A stretch of DNA of 24,563 nt from a virus: IMG/VR virus record IMGVR_UViG_3300030333_004311, positions 1 to 24,563 of that record; one strand, given 5' to 3'. This document shows, piece by piece, positions 7,118 through 15,138 of the stretch. The stretch's first letter is position 1. Each line of letters starts with the position of its first letter. The notes below the pieces were generated by a model, which did no database searches, was not told the origin of the DNA, and was given only the letters and a program-made list of their open reading frames with translations. The translations under genes were made by a program, and so were the position numbers.

Positions 7118-7609
7118 ATGAAGACTGATACAGTTTGTTATTATACTGGAAATATACATAATGGACATATTCTTTGTGATAAATTCCTAACAGATACTGT
7201 AGTTACTCCAGACAAAACTATTGTTTCCTGCCCCGATTGTTTACGAATATTAGGAACGAAAGTTAAACAGAAATATCATACTCATTTGAATTATGATTTT
7301 CTTAAGGCAGGTAAATTAAACAAAGATAATATTCTAGAGTTTGCTGAGTATGAATCTAATCCTGATGATAAAGTAATATGTGTTACACCTAAAAACAAAA
7401 CTCATTATGTTACTAATGACCCAAGGGAAGTAACTTGCTTACATTGTAGAAAATATAAATGGGGTACGAAAGATAATAGAATATTCATTCTAACTGGGCT
7501 TTTAGTTGAAAGTGGAATGGAAATGAGTAGACTCTCTAAATTAAATAAATTAGGCAGCCAACAATTAGAGAAAATGCTAGATGTTTATCTTCACGGAGGT
7601 AATGTATAA
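7118..7609 (+). CDS. Hypothetical protein with duplicated CxxC module, 163 aa
   Basis: Starts 3 bases after the ligase stop. Two similar segments are visible: one around residues 25-45 ending VSCPDCLRIL, and one around 93-113 ending VTCLHCRKYK. Each has a hydrophobic/Thr stretch before the CxxC, suggesting an internal duplication in which two half-sites combine into a zinc ribbon. The C-terminus is helical (SRLSKLNKLGSQQLEKMLDV). I do not recognise the family. Its position suggests a replication-associated accessory protein. Confidence 0.75.
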   Translation: MKTDTVCYYTGNIHNGHILCDKFLTDTVVTPDKTIVSCPDCLRILGTKVKQKYHTHLNYDFLKAGKLNKDNILEFAEYESNPDDKVICVTPKNKTHYVTNDPREVTCLHCRKYKWGTKDNRIFILTGLLVESGMEMSRLSKLNKLGSQQLEKMLDVYLHGGNV

Positions 7610-7627
7610 GGGGTGAGATTATTACTA

Positions 7628-7651
7628 CCATCAGATATCAACATCTGGTGG
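7628..7651 (+). other. Hairpin in short intergenic gap upstream of a GTG start
   Basis: CCATCAGA (7628-7635) pairs with TCTGGTGG (7644-7651), 8 pairs with one G-T wobble and an 8-base loop. It lies in the 49-base gap and ends 7 bases before the GTG at 7659, over the only purine-rich stretch that could act as ribosome-binding site. A translation-control hairpin is possible, but a single hairpin of this size can arise by chance. Confidence 0.35.
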
Positions 7652-7658
7652 GGGCAAA

Positions 7659-8021
7659 GTGAGAGCGAAAAGCCGTAATGGTGGCAATATAAAACAGAAA
7701 TGGACAGATATATACGGAAAAATCACCGTCATTAATTACATGATTTATGGCGATATAGGTGAGAGAGATATGTCTGTCATTAACTATGCAATAAGGAAAA
7801 CATTTGGCTTGAATAAATCTGCTCAGATTTTAGAACACATTGATTTTGAGATGGCTGAATTGTTTAATTTATATCAAGGAACCCACGTTCAGTGGGTATT
7901 TCCAGATGAGATTGAAAATAAAGAAAAGGTCATTCATTTGATATCTGAAGGATTAGAATTTCAAAGAATAAAGAGTGAATTTTTAGGAGCGACCATAGAT
8001 GTTTACGAAAGAACAACTTGA
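7659..8021 (+). CDS. Hypothetical protein, up to 120 aa
   Basis: The start is uncertain: GTG 7659 after GGGGGC, or the first ATG at 7740 (MIYGDIGERD), which would leave 93 residues. A small alpha/beta protein: a basic N-terminus if the long form is right, then IDFEMAELFNLY and VIHLISEGLEFQRI helices and a final strand. No known motif. It overlaps the LAGLIDADG-like gene by 23 bases. Confidence 0.65.
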   Translation: MRAKSRNGGNIKQKWTDIYGKITVINYMIYGDIGERDMSVINYAIRKTFGLNKSAQILEHIDFEMAELFNLYQGTHVQWVFPDEIENKEKVIHLISEGLEFQRIKSEFLGATIDVYERTT

Positions 8022-8406
8022 AGGGATTATTGTGGCTTTAGCAAGCCCTGAGATTTCCATAGAGAGAGATGACAAGCAATCCATTGGTTACAGAATAAGA
8101 TTAAGAGTGCATTTCAGAGCAATGAATAATGCTTTCATTTTAGGTTTGAAAGAAGCATTGGAAGAGAACGGAATAGATACTTATTATAGGAGTGAAGAGA
8201 AAGGAAGCAGACCTTATCCTTTACTTAGAATAACAAAGGTGGATAATCTATTAGATTTGTTCAGATTAATTCCACCTAAATTAGAGAACTGGAATGATAA
8301 ATTTAATTCATTTCTTGAGGTCTTAACAATAGTATCAAACAAACATCATCTAACCCAAAAAGGGTTTGATAGAATATTAGAAATCAAAGGAGAGTGGAGT
8401 ACCTGA
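7999..8406 (+). CDS. LAGLIDADG-like single-domain protein, 135 aa
   Basis: The central part matches what I know of the LAGLIDADG homing-endonuclease-like fold of archaeal and viral small proteins. It has a beta strand GYRIRLRVHF, a helix ILGLKEALEENGID, a strand PLLRITKVDNLLDLFRLIP, and a helix ending in the characteristic HHLTQKGFDRILEIKGEW. Only one domain is present and the acidic residue at the end of the canonical LAGLIDADG helix is not clear. It may therefore be a dimeric nuclease, a degraded homing enzyme or a repurposed DNA-binding protein. No intein or intron is visible next to it. Confidence 0.6.
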   Translation: MFTKEQLEGIIVALASPEISIERDDKQSIGYRIRLRVHFRAMNNAFILGLKEALEENGIDTYYRSEEKGSRPYPLLRITKVDNLLDLFRLIPPKLENWNDKFNSFLEVLTIVSNKHHLTQKGFDRILEIKGEWST

Positions 8407-9254
8407 CATTAGTTTCAATGGGAAATAAAGAAAGACCAGTGTTGATAACAGGAAAGACCGGAACAGGAAAAACCACAATGGCTAAGTCGTTAGTAGATGA
8501 TAATCACGTTGTTTACTATGCTAATGAAATAGAAGCCAAAGATTGGAAATCAGTAGAACACGATATTATTATCGAAGAGGTCCACTATAAGGCCAAGAAA
8601 GATATTATCATGAACGTGATACGTCACTGTAAAACAACAATCATATTAACTTCTAACAACGAAAAGGACGTCCCTGCTGACATTAAGAATTCCTGTAAAT
8701 TAAGGAGAGCGGGAACAACCCCTCATATCTTAGAAGAGATTAAAAAATTAGCACCAAGAAGTCAGAACCCCAAGAATACTGAAATGAGTGTTTTTGAATT
8801 GGTTCAAGATTATCTAAAAAACACAGATAGGGATGAAGTGGCTAATAATTTGAAAGAGAATAAACCGGCTGATGTTCAAATAATGACGTGGTTAGGTATG
8901 AACTTACATCCTAACAAATTAGCCTTTGTTGATGGTAGAGTCAAAAGAAGATGGTCACAGAAGTATTTCTATGAATTATTGGCTTACTGCCATGATGGTA
9001 GAATGCATTCCAAGATTGAGTATCCCAAAAGAGGAGCATATTCCAAAGTACCCACCATATTGAGAAAATTGAAAATAAAACCAAATCAAGGTTATTTGCT
9101 ACCTCAGTTATTACAAGATGAAGAGTTTGAGATGTGGGCTAAGAAGAGACTAAGAAGCGATGAAAGTAGAGTGATAGGTATGAAAGATAGAAAGAAGAAA
9201 AGAAATGCACCAATTACACCAGATAGAACTTTGAAATTAGAAGGATGGTTTTAG
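8394..9254 (+). CDS. Clamp-loader large-subunit-like AAA+ ATPase, up to 286 aa
   Basis: P-loop GKTGTGKTT lies at about residues 20-28 and a Walker-B-like IIIEEVHY at about 59-66, with a SNN sensor-1 region near 88. The second half, including DVQIMTWLGMNLHPN and RRWSQKYFYELLAYC, recalls the collar of RFC large subunits. The protein ends in a basic linker and TLKLEGWF, a PIP-box-like tail for PCNA. At under 290 residues it is much shorter than cellular RFC-L (about 480). It overlaps the RFC small-subunit gene region, as expected for a clamp-loader pair. The start is GTG 8394 or ATG 8418; both lack ideal spacing. The RFC-L call relies partly on context. Confidence 0.65.
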   Translation: MEYLTLVSMGNKERPVLITGKTGTGKTTMAKSLVDDNHVVYYANEIEAKDWKSVEHDIIIEEVHYKAKKDIIMNVIRHCKTTIILTSNNEKDVPADIKNSCKLRRAGTTPHILEEIKKLAPRSQNPKNTEMSVFELVQDYLKNTDRDEVANNLKENKPADVQIMTWLGMNLHPNKLAFVDGRVKRRWSQKYFYELLAYCHDGRMHSKIEYPKRGAYSKVPTILRKLKIKPNQGYLLPQLLQDEEFEMWAKKRLRSDESRVIGMKDRKKKRNAPITPDRTLKLEGWF

Positions 9255-9256
9255 AC

Positions 9257-10168
9257 ATGTTATGGACAGAGAAGTATAGACCCAAGAGTATTCATCAATT
9301 GATTGGACAAGAGAGTTTCAAGTTAGATGCCGAGCATTGGATTGAGAACAAAGATATGCCAAATGTATTGCTACATGGTCCTGCTGGAGTAGGAAAGACT
9401 GCCGCAGCAGGTATTCTCGCATTAGAGATATTGAAGCGAGAAATAGATTCTAATTTCTTTGAGATTAATGCAAGTGATGATAGAAGGTTAGAGGTGGTAC
9501 GAACTACCATTAAAGACGTTGCACAACAAAAAGCAATTGGAGATGTTCCATTCAAGATTATTCATCTTGACGAATTAGATGGTATGACTCCCGATGCTCA
9601 GAATGCATTGAAGAGAATTATGGAAAGGTATGCACATAATGTGAGGTTCATCATAACGGCCAACGATAGAAGTAAGATAATTTATCCACTACAATCTCGT
9701 TGTGCTAACTATTATTTTTCAATATTAGATAACGATACAATCTCAACATTGTTGAGGACGATTCTACAAAATGAAGAATTGCCCCTGCCTTCAGAAGAAG
9801 ACTTAGCCACTTTTATAAGCCACTATAACGGTGATGTTCGTAGAACAATAACGGAATTGCAAGCCGCACTTGCAAGTGGAATAAGCCTGAGAAAGCAGAC
9901 CGACAAAAGTTTGGAGCGTTATGATAAGATACTGAACTTGTTAGTAGAGGAAAAATACAATCAAGCACTAATGACGTTACACGATGCTCTATATTCTGGA
10001 AAAACTGTGAAAGACATTTGTTATGGATTACATGAAGTTATTGTTAAAAGTGATATGACTGATAATCTCAAATTCAAATATCTTAGAGCAGTAGGTGAAG
10101 CAGAATGGCGAGGAAATTCAATGACCCCAAGAGTGTTAGTTTCTTGGGTAGTATCTCAATTGAGGTAA
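9257..10168 (+). CDS. rfcS: Replication factor C small subunit (clamp loader), 303 aa
   Basis: Loads PCNA onto primed DNA using ATP. It opens with the family signature LWTEKYRP, which favours ATG 9257 over ATG 9245 (that start overlaps the upstream stop). Motifs: P-loop GPAGVGKT (41-48), NASDDR (71-76), Walker B LDELDGM (104-110), sensor 1 TAND (134-137) and the SRC arginine-finger motif (147-149), then the helical lid and collar. Length is close to that of cellular archaeal RFC-S (about 320), and all catalytic residues are present. It is expected to form a hetero-pentamer with the neighbouring large-like subunit. Confidence 0.95.
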   Translation: MLWTEKYRPKSIHQLIGQESFKLDAEHWIENKDMPNVLLHGPAGVGKTAAAGILALEILKREIDSNFFEINASDDRRLEVVRTTIKDVAQQKAIGDVPFKIIHLDELDGMTPDAQNALKRIMERYAHNVRFIITANDRSKIIYPLQSRCANYYFSILDNDTISTLLRTILQNEELPLPSEEDLATFISHYNGDVRRTITELQAALASGISLRKQTDKSLERYDKILNLLVEEKYNQALMTLHDALYSGKTVKDICYGLHEVIVKSDMTDNLKFKYLRAVGEAEWRGNSMTPRVLVSWVVSQLR

Positions 10169-10211
10169 GTAAAGAAAGGAAAAAAGAATAGAAAAAAAGG
10201 AGAATGATAAA

Positions 10212-11435
10212 ATGGAAGAACAAATGAAAGAAGAAATAGAAAAGTATGCTGAGGTTATCGGCATTACTGTTGAGGATGCTTCAAGCATCTTTGATGGTAT
10301 TGTCAAGGATAACAGTTTGGACGTAAAAACCGAAGAGGGACTCTTAGTAGCCCGAAGCGTTTTCAGGTCTAAATTCGCTCAGACAAGAGCACGAATGAAG
10401 AAAGAAGAAGGTGGAGAAGAAACGACAACAGAATACACTGGACCTACATATACCCAAAAGGCAAAAGGTTTCTTTTGGGCTGTAGAGAATGCCACTGATT
10501 GGGAAGAGAGGAATAGGAATAACATCTTGGCTGAATACCAAAGAGATGCTGATTCTGTTCTACAGGCTGGAAAGGCTGCAATGGCAGTTCAATTGTCTGA
10601 TGGCCGATATGAAGTTACTCTCGTATTAGACGGAGAGCAGAACACTAAGGTTATGGAGAAATTGCCTGAAGTAAACCCAATGCAAGTTGATGATGACCGA
10701 TGGCTTATCCCTGTAGATACTCGGAAAGCATGGGCAAGCGGTCAATCAAATCAATCTTATGGTAAACCTCTACCTGCTAACCGTTGGCAAAGAACGTTGA
10801 TGTTCATTGGAACTCTTGGTGAAGGAGAACCTCAGCAATATCAATTGAGAGTTAATGGGGAACAAGCAGTAGATTTCCATCCAAGGACTTTTGCGCTATG
10901 TGAATTTGATTGTGTGCCTAACTCTAATAACCCGTCTAATCTTAGTGCAAGGAAAGACGGTAGCACAATTAATTCACTGAATTATCTGGATGAAGAAGTA
11001 GAGATTTTGGAAATCGTTCAGAAACTATTAGGTGAGAAGATTTCTGCATTAGTCGCTCTTGACTCTTATCATGCAGATAATTCACATAAGCCTTATTCTG
11101 AGCGCATTGTCGTTACAGATGGTAATGTGGCTAATATGAATCTTCAGCCTTATGATAACGGAAATCGAGTTATTTATCTGAGTGATTTGAACGCAGATTT
11201 CGATTATGAAGGAGAAGGGTTCTCTTCAACTGCGTGTTGGGTTCCTTCTAATATTGAAATTGATTTCGGAATTGGCAGCAACATTGTTGTTGTTGGTCGA
11301 ACCTCCCAAAGAGAAGTTGATGGTGAATTGTCAAACGTTAGCATCAACGTTCTAGGGTTATATGTTGTGGATAGACATGGTAGTGCAGATGTTCCTGTGC
11401 AACCAGAGGAGGACGACGATTACAGTTGGTTCTGA
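10212..11435 (+). CDS. Probable single-stranded DNA-binding protein (RPA-like), 407 aa
   Basis: ATG 10212 follows a strong AAAAAAGGAG site. The N-terminal 65 residues are helical, then a Gly/Glu/Thr-rich linker leads into a long beta-rich region (about 80-390) with patterns expected of OB folds (ALCEFDCV, NVSINVLGLYVV). The last residues are an acidic run ending in aromatics (EEDDDYSWF), like the protein-docking tail of bacterial SSB. There is no P-loop or zinc ribbon. It sits between the clamp loader and the RecA-like gene, and no other gene here fits an SSB. The assignment is inference from tail, beta content and context; another DNA-binding structural role is possible. Confidence 0.6.
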   Translation: MEEQMKEEIEKYAEVIGITVEDASSIFDGIVKDNSLDVKTEEGLLVARSVFRSKFAQTRARMKKEEGGEETTTEYTGPTYTQKAKGFFWAVENATDWEERNRNNILAEYQRDADSVLQAGKAAMAVQLSDGRYEVTLVLDGEQNTKVMEKLPEVNPMQVDDDRWLIPVDTRKAWASGQSNQSYGKPLPANRWQRTLMFIGTLGEGEPQQYQLRVNGEQAVDFHPRTFALCEFDCVPNSNNPSNLSARKDGSTINSLNYLDEEVEILEIVQKLLGEKISALVALDSYHADNSHKPYSERIVVTDGNVANMNLQPYDNGNRVIYLSDLNADFDYEGEGFSSTACWVPSNIEIDFGIGSNIVVVGRTSQREVDGELSNVSINVLGLYVVDRHGSADVPVQPEEDDDYSWF

Positions 11436-11436
11436 A

Positions 11437-11544
11437 TAAGATAGAGTTTAGGGGTTGGCCCAGTAATAGTAGAAAATCATCTTCCATGTTCATCGGGTGA
11501 GGAGGCTTCCATGTCCTCCTTTCTACTTCCCCTTCTCAATCTTA
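11437..11544 (+). ncRNA. Structured 5'-leader element A (before RecA-like gene)
   Basis: This gap folds into nested helices: 11437-11442 with 11539-11544, 11444-11446 with 11535-11537, GGGG 11451-11454 with CCCC 11529-11532, a 13-base 5' bulge (11455-11467), AGTAGAAA 11468-11475 with TTTCTACT 11520-11527, and an inner GGAGG/CCTCC hairpin (11501-11505 with 11515-11519). GTTCATCGG lies at 11488-11496. The outer helix runs into the AAGGAG ribosome-binding site of the next gene. Element B (12437-12551) shares the same architecture. Seen directly; a regulatory function is inferred. Confidence 0.6.
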
Positions 11545-11557
11545 AGGAGAGATAATT

Positions 11558-12436
11558 ATGGGATTAACATCAATGAGTAAACCAAAGCAAGCCGTAGATT
11601 CTGAACTTCAGAAGGAACTCCAATATCAAAATTGGAAGAAATTGACTTCTGAAGCAAGGAAGGAACAATTAGCAAGGAAACATTCCTTCATGGTTCTATC
11701 AATAGAAGGCCAAGCAAAGAAAGGTAAATCGGGATTAGGTCTGGATATCAGAACAGAAAAAGAAATTGAAGAAGGACACATTATTCGTTTCTTAGATTTT
11801 GATGATGGAGCAGAAGCAACTTGGAAAACATGTTGGGATTCAGACGAGAATATTTTCGTTTATTGTCCTAATCATTACAATAGTGATGGGACAGAGAATT
11901 ATTCCTTGACTATGCAGAATGCGCTAAACTTTATCCGAGAAACAGAAGAAATGATTGCAGATGAAGACACGAATGTCAGAGCAATTGTTGTAGATGGAAT
12001 GGATAAGTGGAATGACTGCGTGACTAACAAACTTCGTTATGAAAGAGTAAAAGGTGATAGAAAGAAAATGCAAGAGCCGATTCCGCCAACAGCATATGGA
12101 GCAAGAAACATTGACCATAACGAGTTGTTTATCAGTGTCTTGAAATTGAATTGTGATAAAGTATTCATCACTCATTTGAAGCCGACATTCAATGACCACA
12201 TGAATCCTACACCAACAGGTTTCGTACCTTCTTGGAACAAAGACGTTCCAGATAAGATGCTTCAAATGGTGAGTATTAGGGACGAGAGTGTAGGTAACAA
12301 CATCAAGTATGTTGCTCGGCTCAAGGCAAGTAAAACCAATCCCGGTATGATTGGTAAGACGTGGACTATCTTTGAATCTAAAGGAAACGAAGCCACATGG
12401 AACGGTATTCCTGAAATGCAAACGAGGGAAATTTGA
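11558..12436 (+). CDS. RecA-like P-loop ATPase, Sak4/RadA-related, 292 aa
   Basis: Likely promotes single-strand annealing or strand exchange in viral recombination. The start is ATG 11558, eight bases after AAGGAG. Walker A GQAKKGKS spans residues 51-58 and Walker B RAIVVDGMD 141-149 (Asp146). A RecA-core alpha/beta pattern follows, with VFITHLKP near 210 and a C-terminal ARLKASKT-like strand. There is no N-terminal DNA-binding domain as in full RadA, which fits the compact phage Sak4 group. It follows the SSB candidate, a common pairing for Sak-type annealing systems. ATPase call firm; subfamily moderately sure. Confidence 0.8.
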   Translation: MGLTSMSKPKQAVDSELQKELQYQNWKKLTSEARKEQLARKHSFMVLSIEGQAKKGKSGLGLDIRTEKEIEEGHIIRFLDFDDGAEATWKTCWDSDENIFVYCPNHYNSDGTENYSLTMQNALNFIRETEEMIADEDTNVRAIVVDGMDKWNDCVTNKLRYERVKGDRKKMQEPIPPTAYGARNIDHNELFISVLKLNCDKVFITHLKPTFNDHMNPTPTGFVPSWNKDVPDKMLQMVSIRDESVGNNIKYVARLKASKTNPGMIGKTWTIFESKGNEATWNGIPEMQTREI

Positions 12437-12551
12437 TTCACTACGGGGTTTGCCAAATAAAAACAACACAGTTCATCGGCTCTTTTCTCGCAGACTTGCG
12501 AGAAGTGCGGCAAGGGAGGGTGGTATCTTCCGGTTGTTCCCCATTAGTGAA
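12437..12551 (+). ncRNA. Structured 5'-leader element B (before PCNA)
   Basis: TTCACTA 12437-12443 pairs with TAGTGAA 12545-12551, GGGG 12445-12448 with CCCC 12539-12542, then a 13-base 5' bulge (12449-12461), AACAAC 12462-12467 with GTTGTT 12533-12538, and a perfect hairpin TTCTCGCA/TGCGAGAA (12485-12492 with 12497-12504). TTGCC 12450-12454 could pair with GGCAA 12509-12513 as a pseudoknot. GTTCATCGG lies at 12471-12479, as in element A. The element ends just before the AAGGTGAT site of the PCNA gene. A regulatory role is inferred. Confidence 0.6.
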
Positions 12552-12565
12552 AACAAGGTGATAAT

Positions 12566-13345
12566 ATGGAAATAGAAGTAAACAAAAAAGAGATTGTTGA
12601 AGCGTTGAAAAATGTAGAGATGAAAGGAAAATGGGCCACTTCAGGTGGGCTATCTTCAAAGTCTTTGGGAAATTATATTTCTTTTCAATTAGAGGATAAC
12701 TCTCTATTATTGATTAATTCAGATGAATCAACAACAGTCATAGAATCTATATCTGTTGATTCTGAAGATGAAGGTTCTTTCGTTTTAGATATTGAAACTC
12801 TAAAGAAGTACTTGACTAAAATGAATGATACGATTACATTTGAAATTGGAGATACAATCGTAATGAAGTCTGATGGTAAAAGAGCAACAATGCCTGTTGT
12901 TATTGAGCATCCCTTTCATGGTAGAATTGGTAGATTTATTTCGCAATGGCCGAACCTTTCCTTTGAAGAAGAATTAGAGAAGATACCTACTATTGGTTCA
13001 ATGAATCTAACCTGTGCTATTCAGATGACAGGAGAACAATTGTTCGATGCGATTGATGCTTGTGAGATTGTTAACAATGGAGTCTACAAAATTGATTATG
13101 TAGAAGAAGATGAGTTAAGCGAATCTAAGTGTGTTATCTCATCTGAAGAAATCATCTCATCTTATCGAGAAGAGATTGAATATTTATCCTCGATTGGGGA
13201 ATCTTCCACTGTTCTTTTCAGTGGACCATTACACCGATTCTTCGGTAAGAAAGACACTATCAATGTCTTCATCGGGGATGACCAACCAATAATTATGATT
13301 AGTAATAAGAGCGCATTGATACGTGCTCCAAGATTGAATATTTGA
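12566..13345 (+). CDS. pcn: PCNA-like sliding clamp, 259 aa
   Basis: A ring-forming processivity factor that tethers the polymerase, ligase and nucleases to DNA. ATG 12566 follows AAGGTGAT. The length is close to archaeal PCNA (about 245-250). The sequence has the two-domain beta pattern, a central charged linker, and the closing strands IIMISNKSALIRAPRLN, where the APR near the C-terminus matches the PCNA IAPR signature. It is divergent elsewhere, as viral clamps often are. Its neighbours are the polymerase and clamp loader, and several of them carry PIP-like tails that would bind this protein. Confidence 0.85.
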   Translation: MEIEVNKKEIVEALKNVEMKGKWATSGGLSSKSLGNYISFQLEDNSLLLINSDESTTVIESISVDSEDEGSFVLDIETLKKYLTKMNDTITFEIGDTIVMKSDGKRATMPVVIEHPFHGRIGRFISQWPNLSFEEELEKIPTIGSMNLTCAIQMTGEQLFDAIDACEIVNNGVYKIDYVEEDELSESKCVISSEEIISSYREEIEYLSSIGESSTVLFSGPLHRFFGKKDTINVFIGDDQPIIMISNKSALIRAPRLNI

Positions 13346-13354
13346 GGTGAAGGA

Positions 13355-13474
13355 ATGAGAAGAAAAACACCCGCACGCTGGACATTGAAGAATCTACGTC
13401 AATTCTATTTTTCTAAATTGAAAGCAAAAGTTGTCACTGATGAATATGAATATGAGGAATGGGAATATCAGTGA
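13355..13474 (+). CDS. Small protein with basic head and acidic Tyr/Glu tail, 39 aa
   Basis: ATG 13355 follows GGTGAAGGA. The first 27 residues are basic and aromatic (RRKTPARWTLKNLRQFYF), the last 12 very acidic (DEYEYEEWEYQ). The bipolar charge suggests a peptide that bridges a nucleic acid and a protein. It overlaps the polymerase gene by 16 bases, so translation is likely coupled. Function unknown. Confidence 0.55.
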   Translation: MRRKTPARWTLKNLRQFYFSKLKAKVVTDEYEYEEWEYQ

Positions 13475-15138
13475 TTATAACTTGGATAGATAGAGATAAG
13501 TCTATCAAAATAAGATGGAGAGATGAAAAGAATAATCGTAAAGAGAAAAACATAAACGACTTTGAACCTTATTTCTTTATTCGTTCTACTGATAAAAGAC
13601 CAGAAACATACAAGACTCGACATTATATTGGTCAAGGTAAATCAATTAAGCAAACTGGATTCTTCAAATATAAGACTGGAAATTACTACAACCTGAATAA
13701 AGAATCTCTGACAAAGGTATTCTATTCTCACCCTAAAGATGCAAAGAATGCAAGAAAGGTCTTTGCTGCTACTTGGGAAGGAGATGTTCCTATTCTCCGC
13801 AGATATTGCGTTGATGAATTGAAGACTGTTCCTGAATACGAATTACGTAAATGGTATTGGGATATGGAATGGCTACCAGATGAACACGAACATGGTGGAG
13901 CAATTACCGCAATTAGTGTATATGATAATTATACGAATAAAATCAAACTGTATTGGTGGAGTCATTGGCACGATAAATCAAACCAAATTATGAGAAGATT
14001 CAATTCCGAAAAAGCAATGTTGGAATGTTTCGTAAAGGACATGCAAAAGCAAGACCCTGATATGTTAATTGCTTGGTGGGGATTACAGTCTGACGTTCCT
14101 AAATTGATTCAAAGATTATTCGAAAATGGTATTGACCCAAGGGGCCTTTCTCCATACAAGGAAGTAAAGGGAGTAGGATTCAATCATATAGGGAAATTAG
14201 AGTATAGTGGAATTGAACAACCTATACGTGGGCGTCTTTGTCTTAACTTAGATTTAGCATTTGAAAGACAATGGATGGATGCTCAAAGAGGAACCCTACC
14301 TTCAACTTCATTAGAATATTGTGCGAGCGTTTCTGTTGGTGAAGGGAAGAAAAAGGAATCTAAATTTACTGATAGGAATGAATTCTTTATGAAAGCGTGG
14401 GAAGAAGATACCACGAATTATTTGGAATACTGTATGCAAGATTCAGAATTACTCTACAGGATAGATGAAGAGATGGGATTGAGTGAAGGAGTATTAGCAA
14501 TCCAAAAGTTGGTTAAAGCACCCTTTGAGGACTGCTTCTTTGTCAGTCATATGGGGAGTACATATTTCATGAGAAACGCATGGTGGAAAGCCCCAACGGG
14601 TGAGTATGCTGAAAAGAAAGAATATGATGGAGCACTCATCTATAATCCGCTTGATGAAGGGACTAATGGATTACACACTAATGTTGCTGCATTCGATTTT
14701 GCCTCCCTGTATCCATCATGTATTCTTGCAAGGAATATATCTTGGGAAACTAAGAGTGAAACAGAAACAGAATTCGCAGTTAACATAAGGACACCAAGAG
14801 ACTTTTCAGATTGCATACAAGAAGATTGGAAATATTACAAGACAGATGAGTTGGGTCTTTTGCCAAATGCCATCGCTACTTTGAAACCATTGAGAAAGGA
14901 ATACAAGGCTAAAATGTTAGAGGCACTCAAATCTGAAAATAAGAAAGACTACATCAAGTGGAATTCTATGCAAATGGCAACTAAGCGACTATTGGCTTCT
15001 TTCTACGGTGTAGTGGCTCTACAGGGCTTTGGATGGTATGATGTGGATTTGGCTGCAAGTATAACGGCAAGTGCAAGAGAAGCAATTAGAGAAGCAGCAT
15101 TCAAAGTGAGAGAAATAGGAGAAGAGGTGGCAGCGTGA
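13459..15138 (+). CDS. polB: Family B DNA polymerase, N-terminal part (exonuclease, motifs A and B), 559 aa
   Basis: The larger piece of a split replicative polymerase. The proofreading exonuclease looks complete: Exo I DMEW (Asp135, Glu137), an Exo II-like GLQSDVP (Asp212) and Exo III YCMQD (Tyr324, Asp328). The polymerase palm and fingers carry motif A FDFASLYPS (Asp413) and motif B KRLLASFYG (Lys509-Gly517). The protein stops after AREAIREAAFKVREIGEE plus VAA, exactly where family B enzymes run into motif C. Motif C is on the gene starting at 15233. The final VAA is encoded by the GGTGGCAGC junction motif of the inserted microgene. The two products should assemble into one enzyme. Confidence 0.95.
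   Translation: MGISVIITWIDRDKSIKIRWRDEKNNRKEKNINDFEPYFFIRSTDKRPETYKTRHYIGQGKSIKQTGFFKYKTGNYYNLNKESLTKVFYSHPKDAKNARKVFAATWEGDVPILRRYCVDELKTVPEYELRKWYWDMEWLPDEHEHGGAITAISVYDNYTNKIKLYWWSHWHDKSNQIMRRFNSEKAMLECFVKDMQKQDPDMLIAWWGLQSDVPKLIQRLFENGIDPRGLSPYKEVKGVGFNHIGKLEYSGIEQPIRGRLCLNLDLAFERQWMDAQRGTLPSTSLEYCASVSVGEGKKKESKFTDRNEFFMKAWEEDTTNYLEYCMQDSELLYRIDEEMGLSEGVLAIQKLVKAPFEDCFFVSHMGSTYFMRNAWWKAPTGEYAEKKEYDGALIYNPLDEGTNGLHTNVAAFDFASLYPSCILARNISWETKSETETEFAVNIRTPRDFSDCIQEDWKYYKTDELGLLPNAIATLKPLRKEYKAKMLEALKSENKKDYIKWNSMQMATKRLLASFYGVVALQGFGWYDVDLAASITASAREAIREAAFKVREIGEEVAA

Noticed and set aside
7613-7678. 21-residue frame starting at GTG 7613
   Set aside because: Very short, no motif, and it lies across a hairpin and the start of the next gene, so a chance frame is more likely.
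11924-12469. 181-residue minus-strand open frame opposite the RecA-like gene
   Set aside because: The plus-strand gene has clear Walker motifs and a ribosome-binding site. The minus frame has no recognisable domain and runs into structured element B.
11488-12479. GTTCATCGG as a tRNA T-loop, making the two elements tRNA-like
   Set aside because: The conserved A at the T-loop position is missing, no 5-pair T stem surrounds it, and no acceptor stem or CCA is present.
13262-13276. CTTCATCGGGG in the PCNA gene as a third copy of the leader motif
   Set aside because: It is coding, matches only part of the 9-mer, and has no flanking GGGG/CCCC helix or 13-base bulge.
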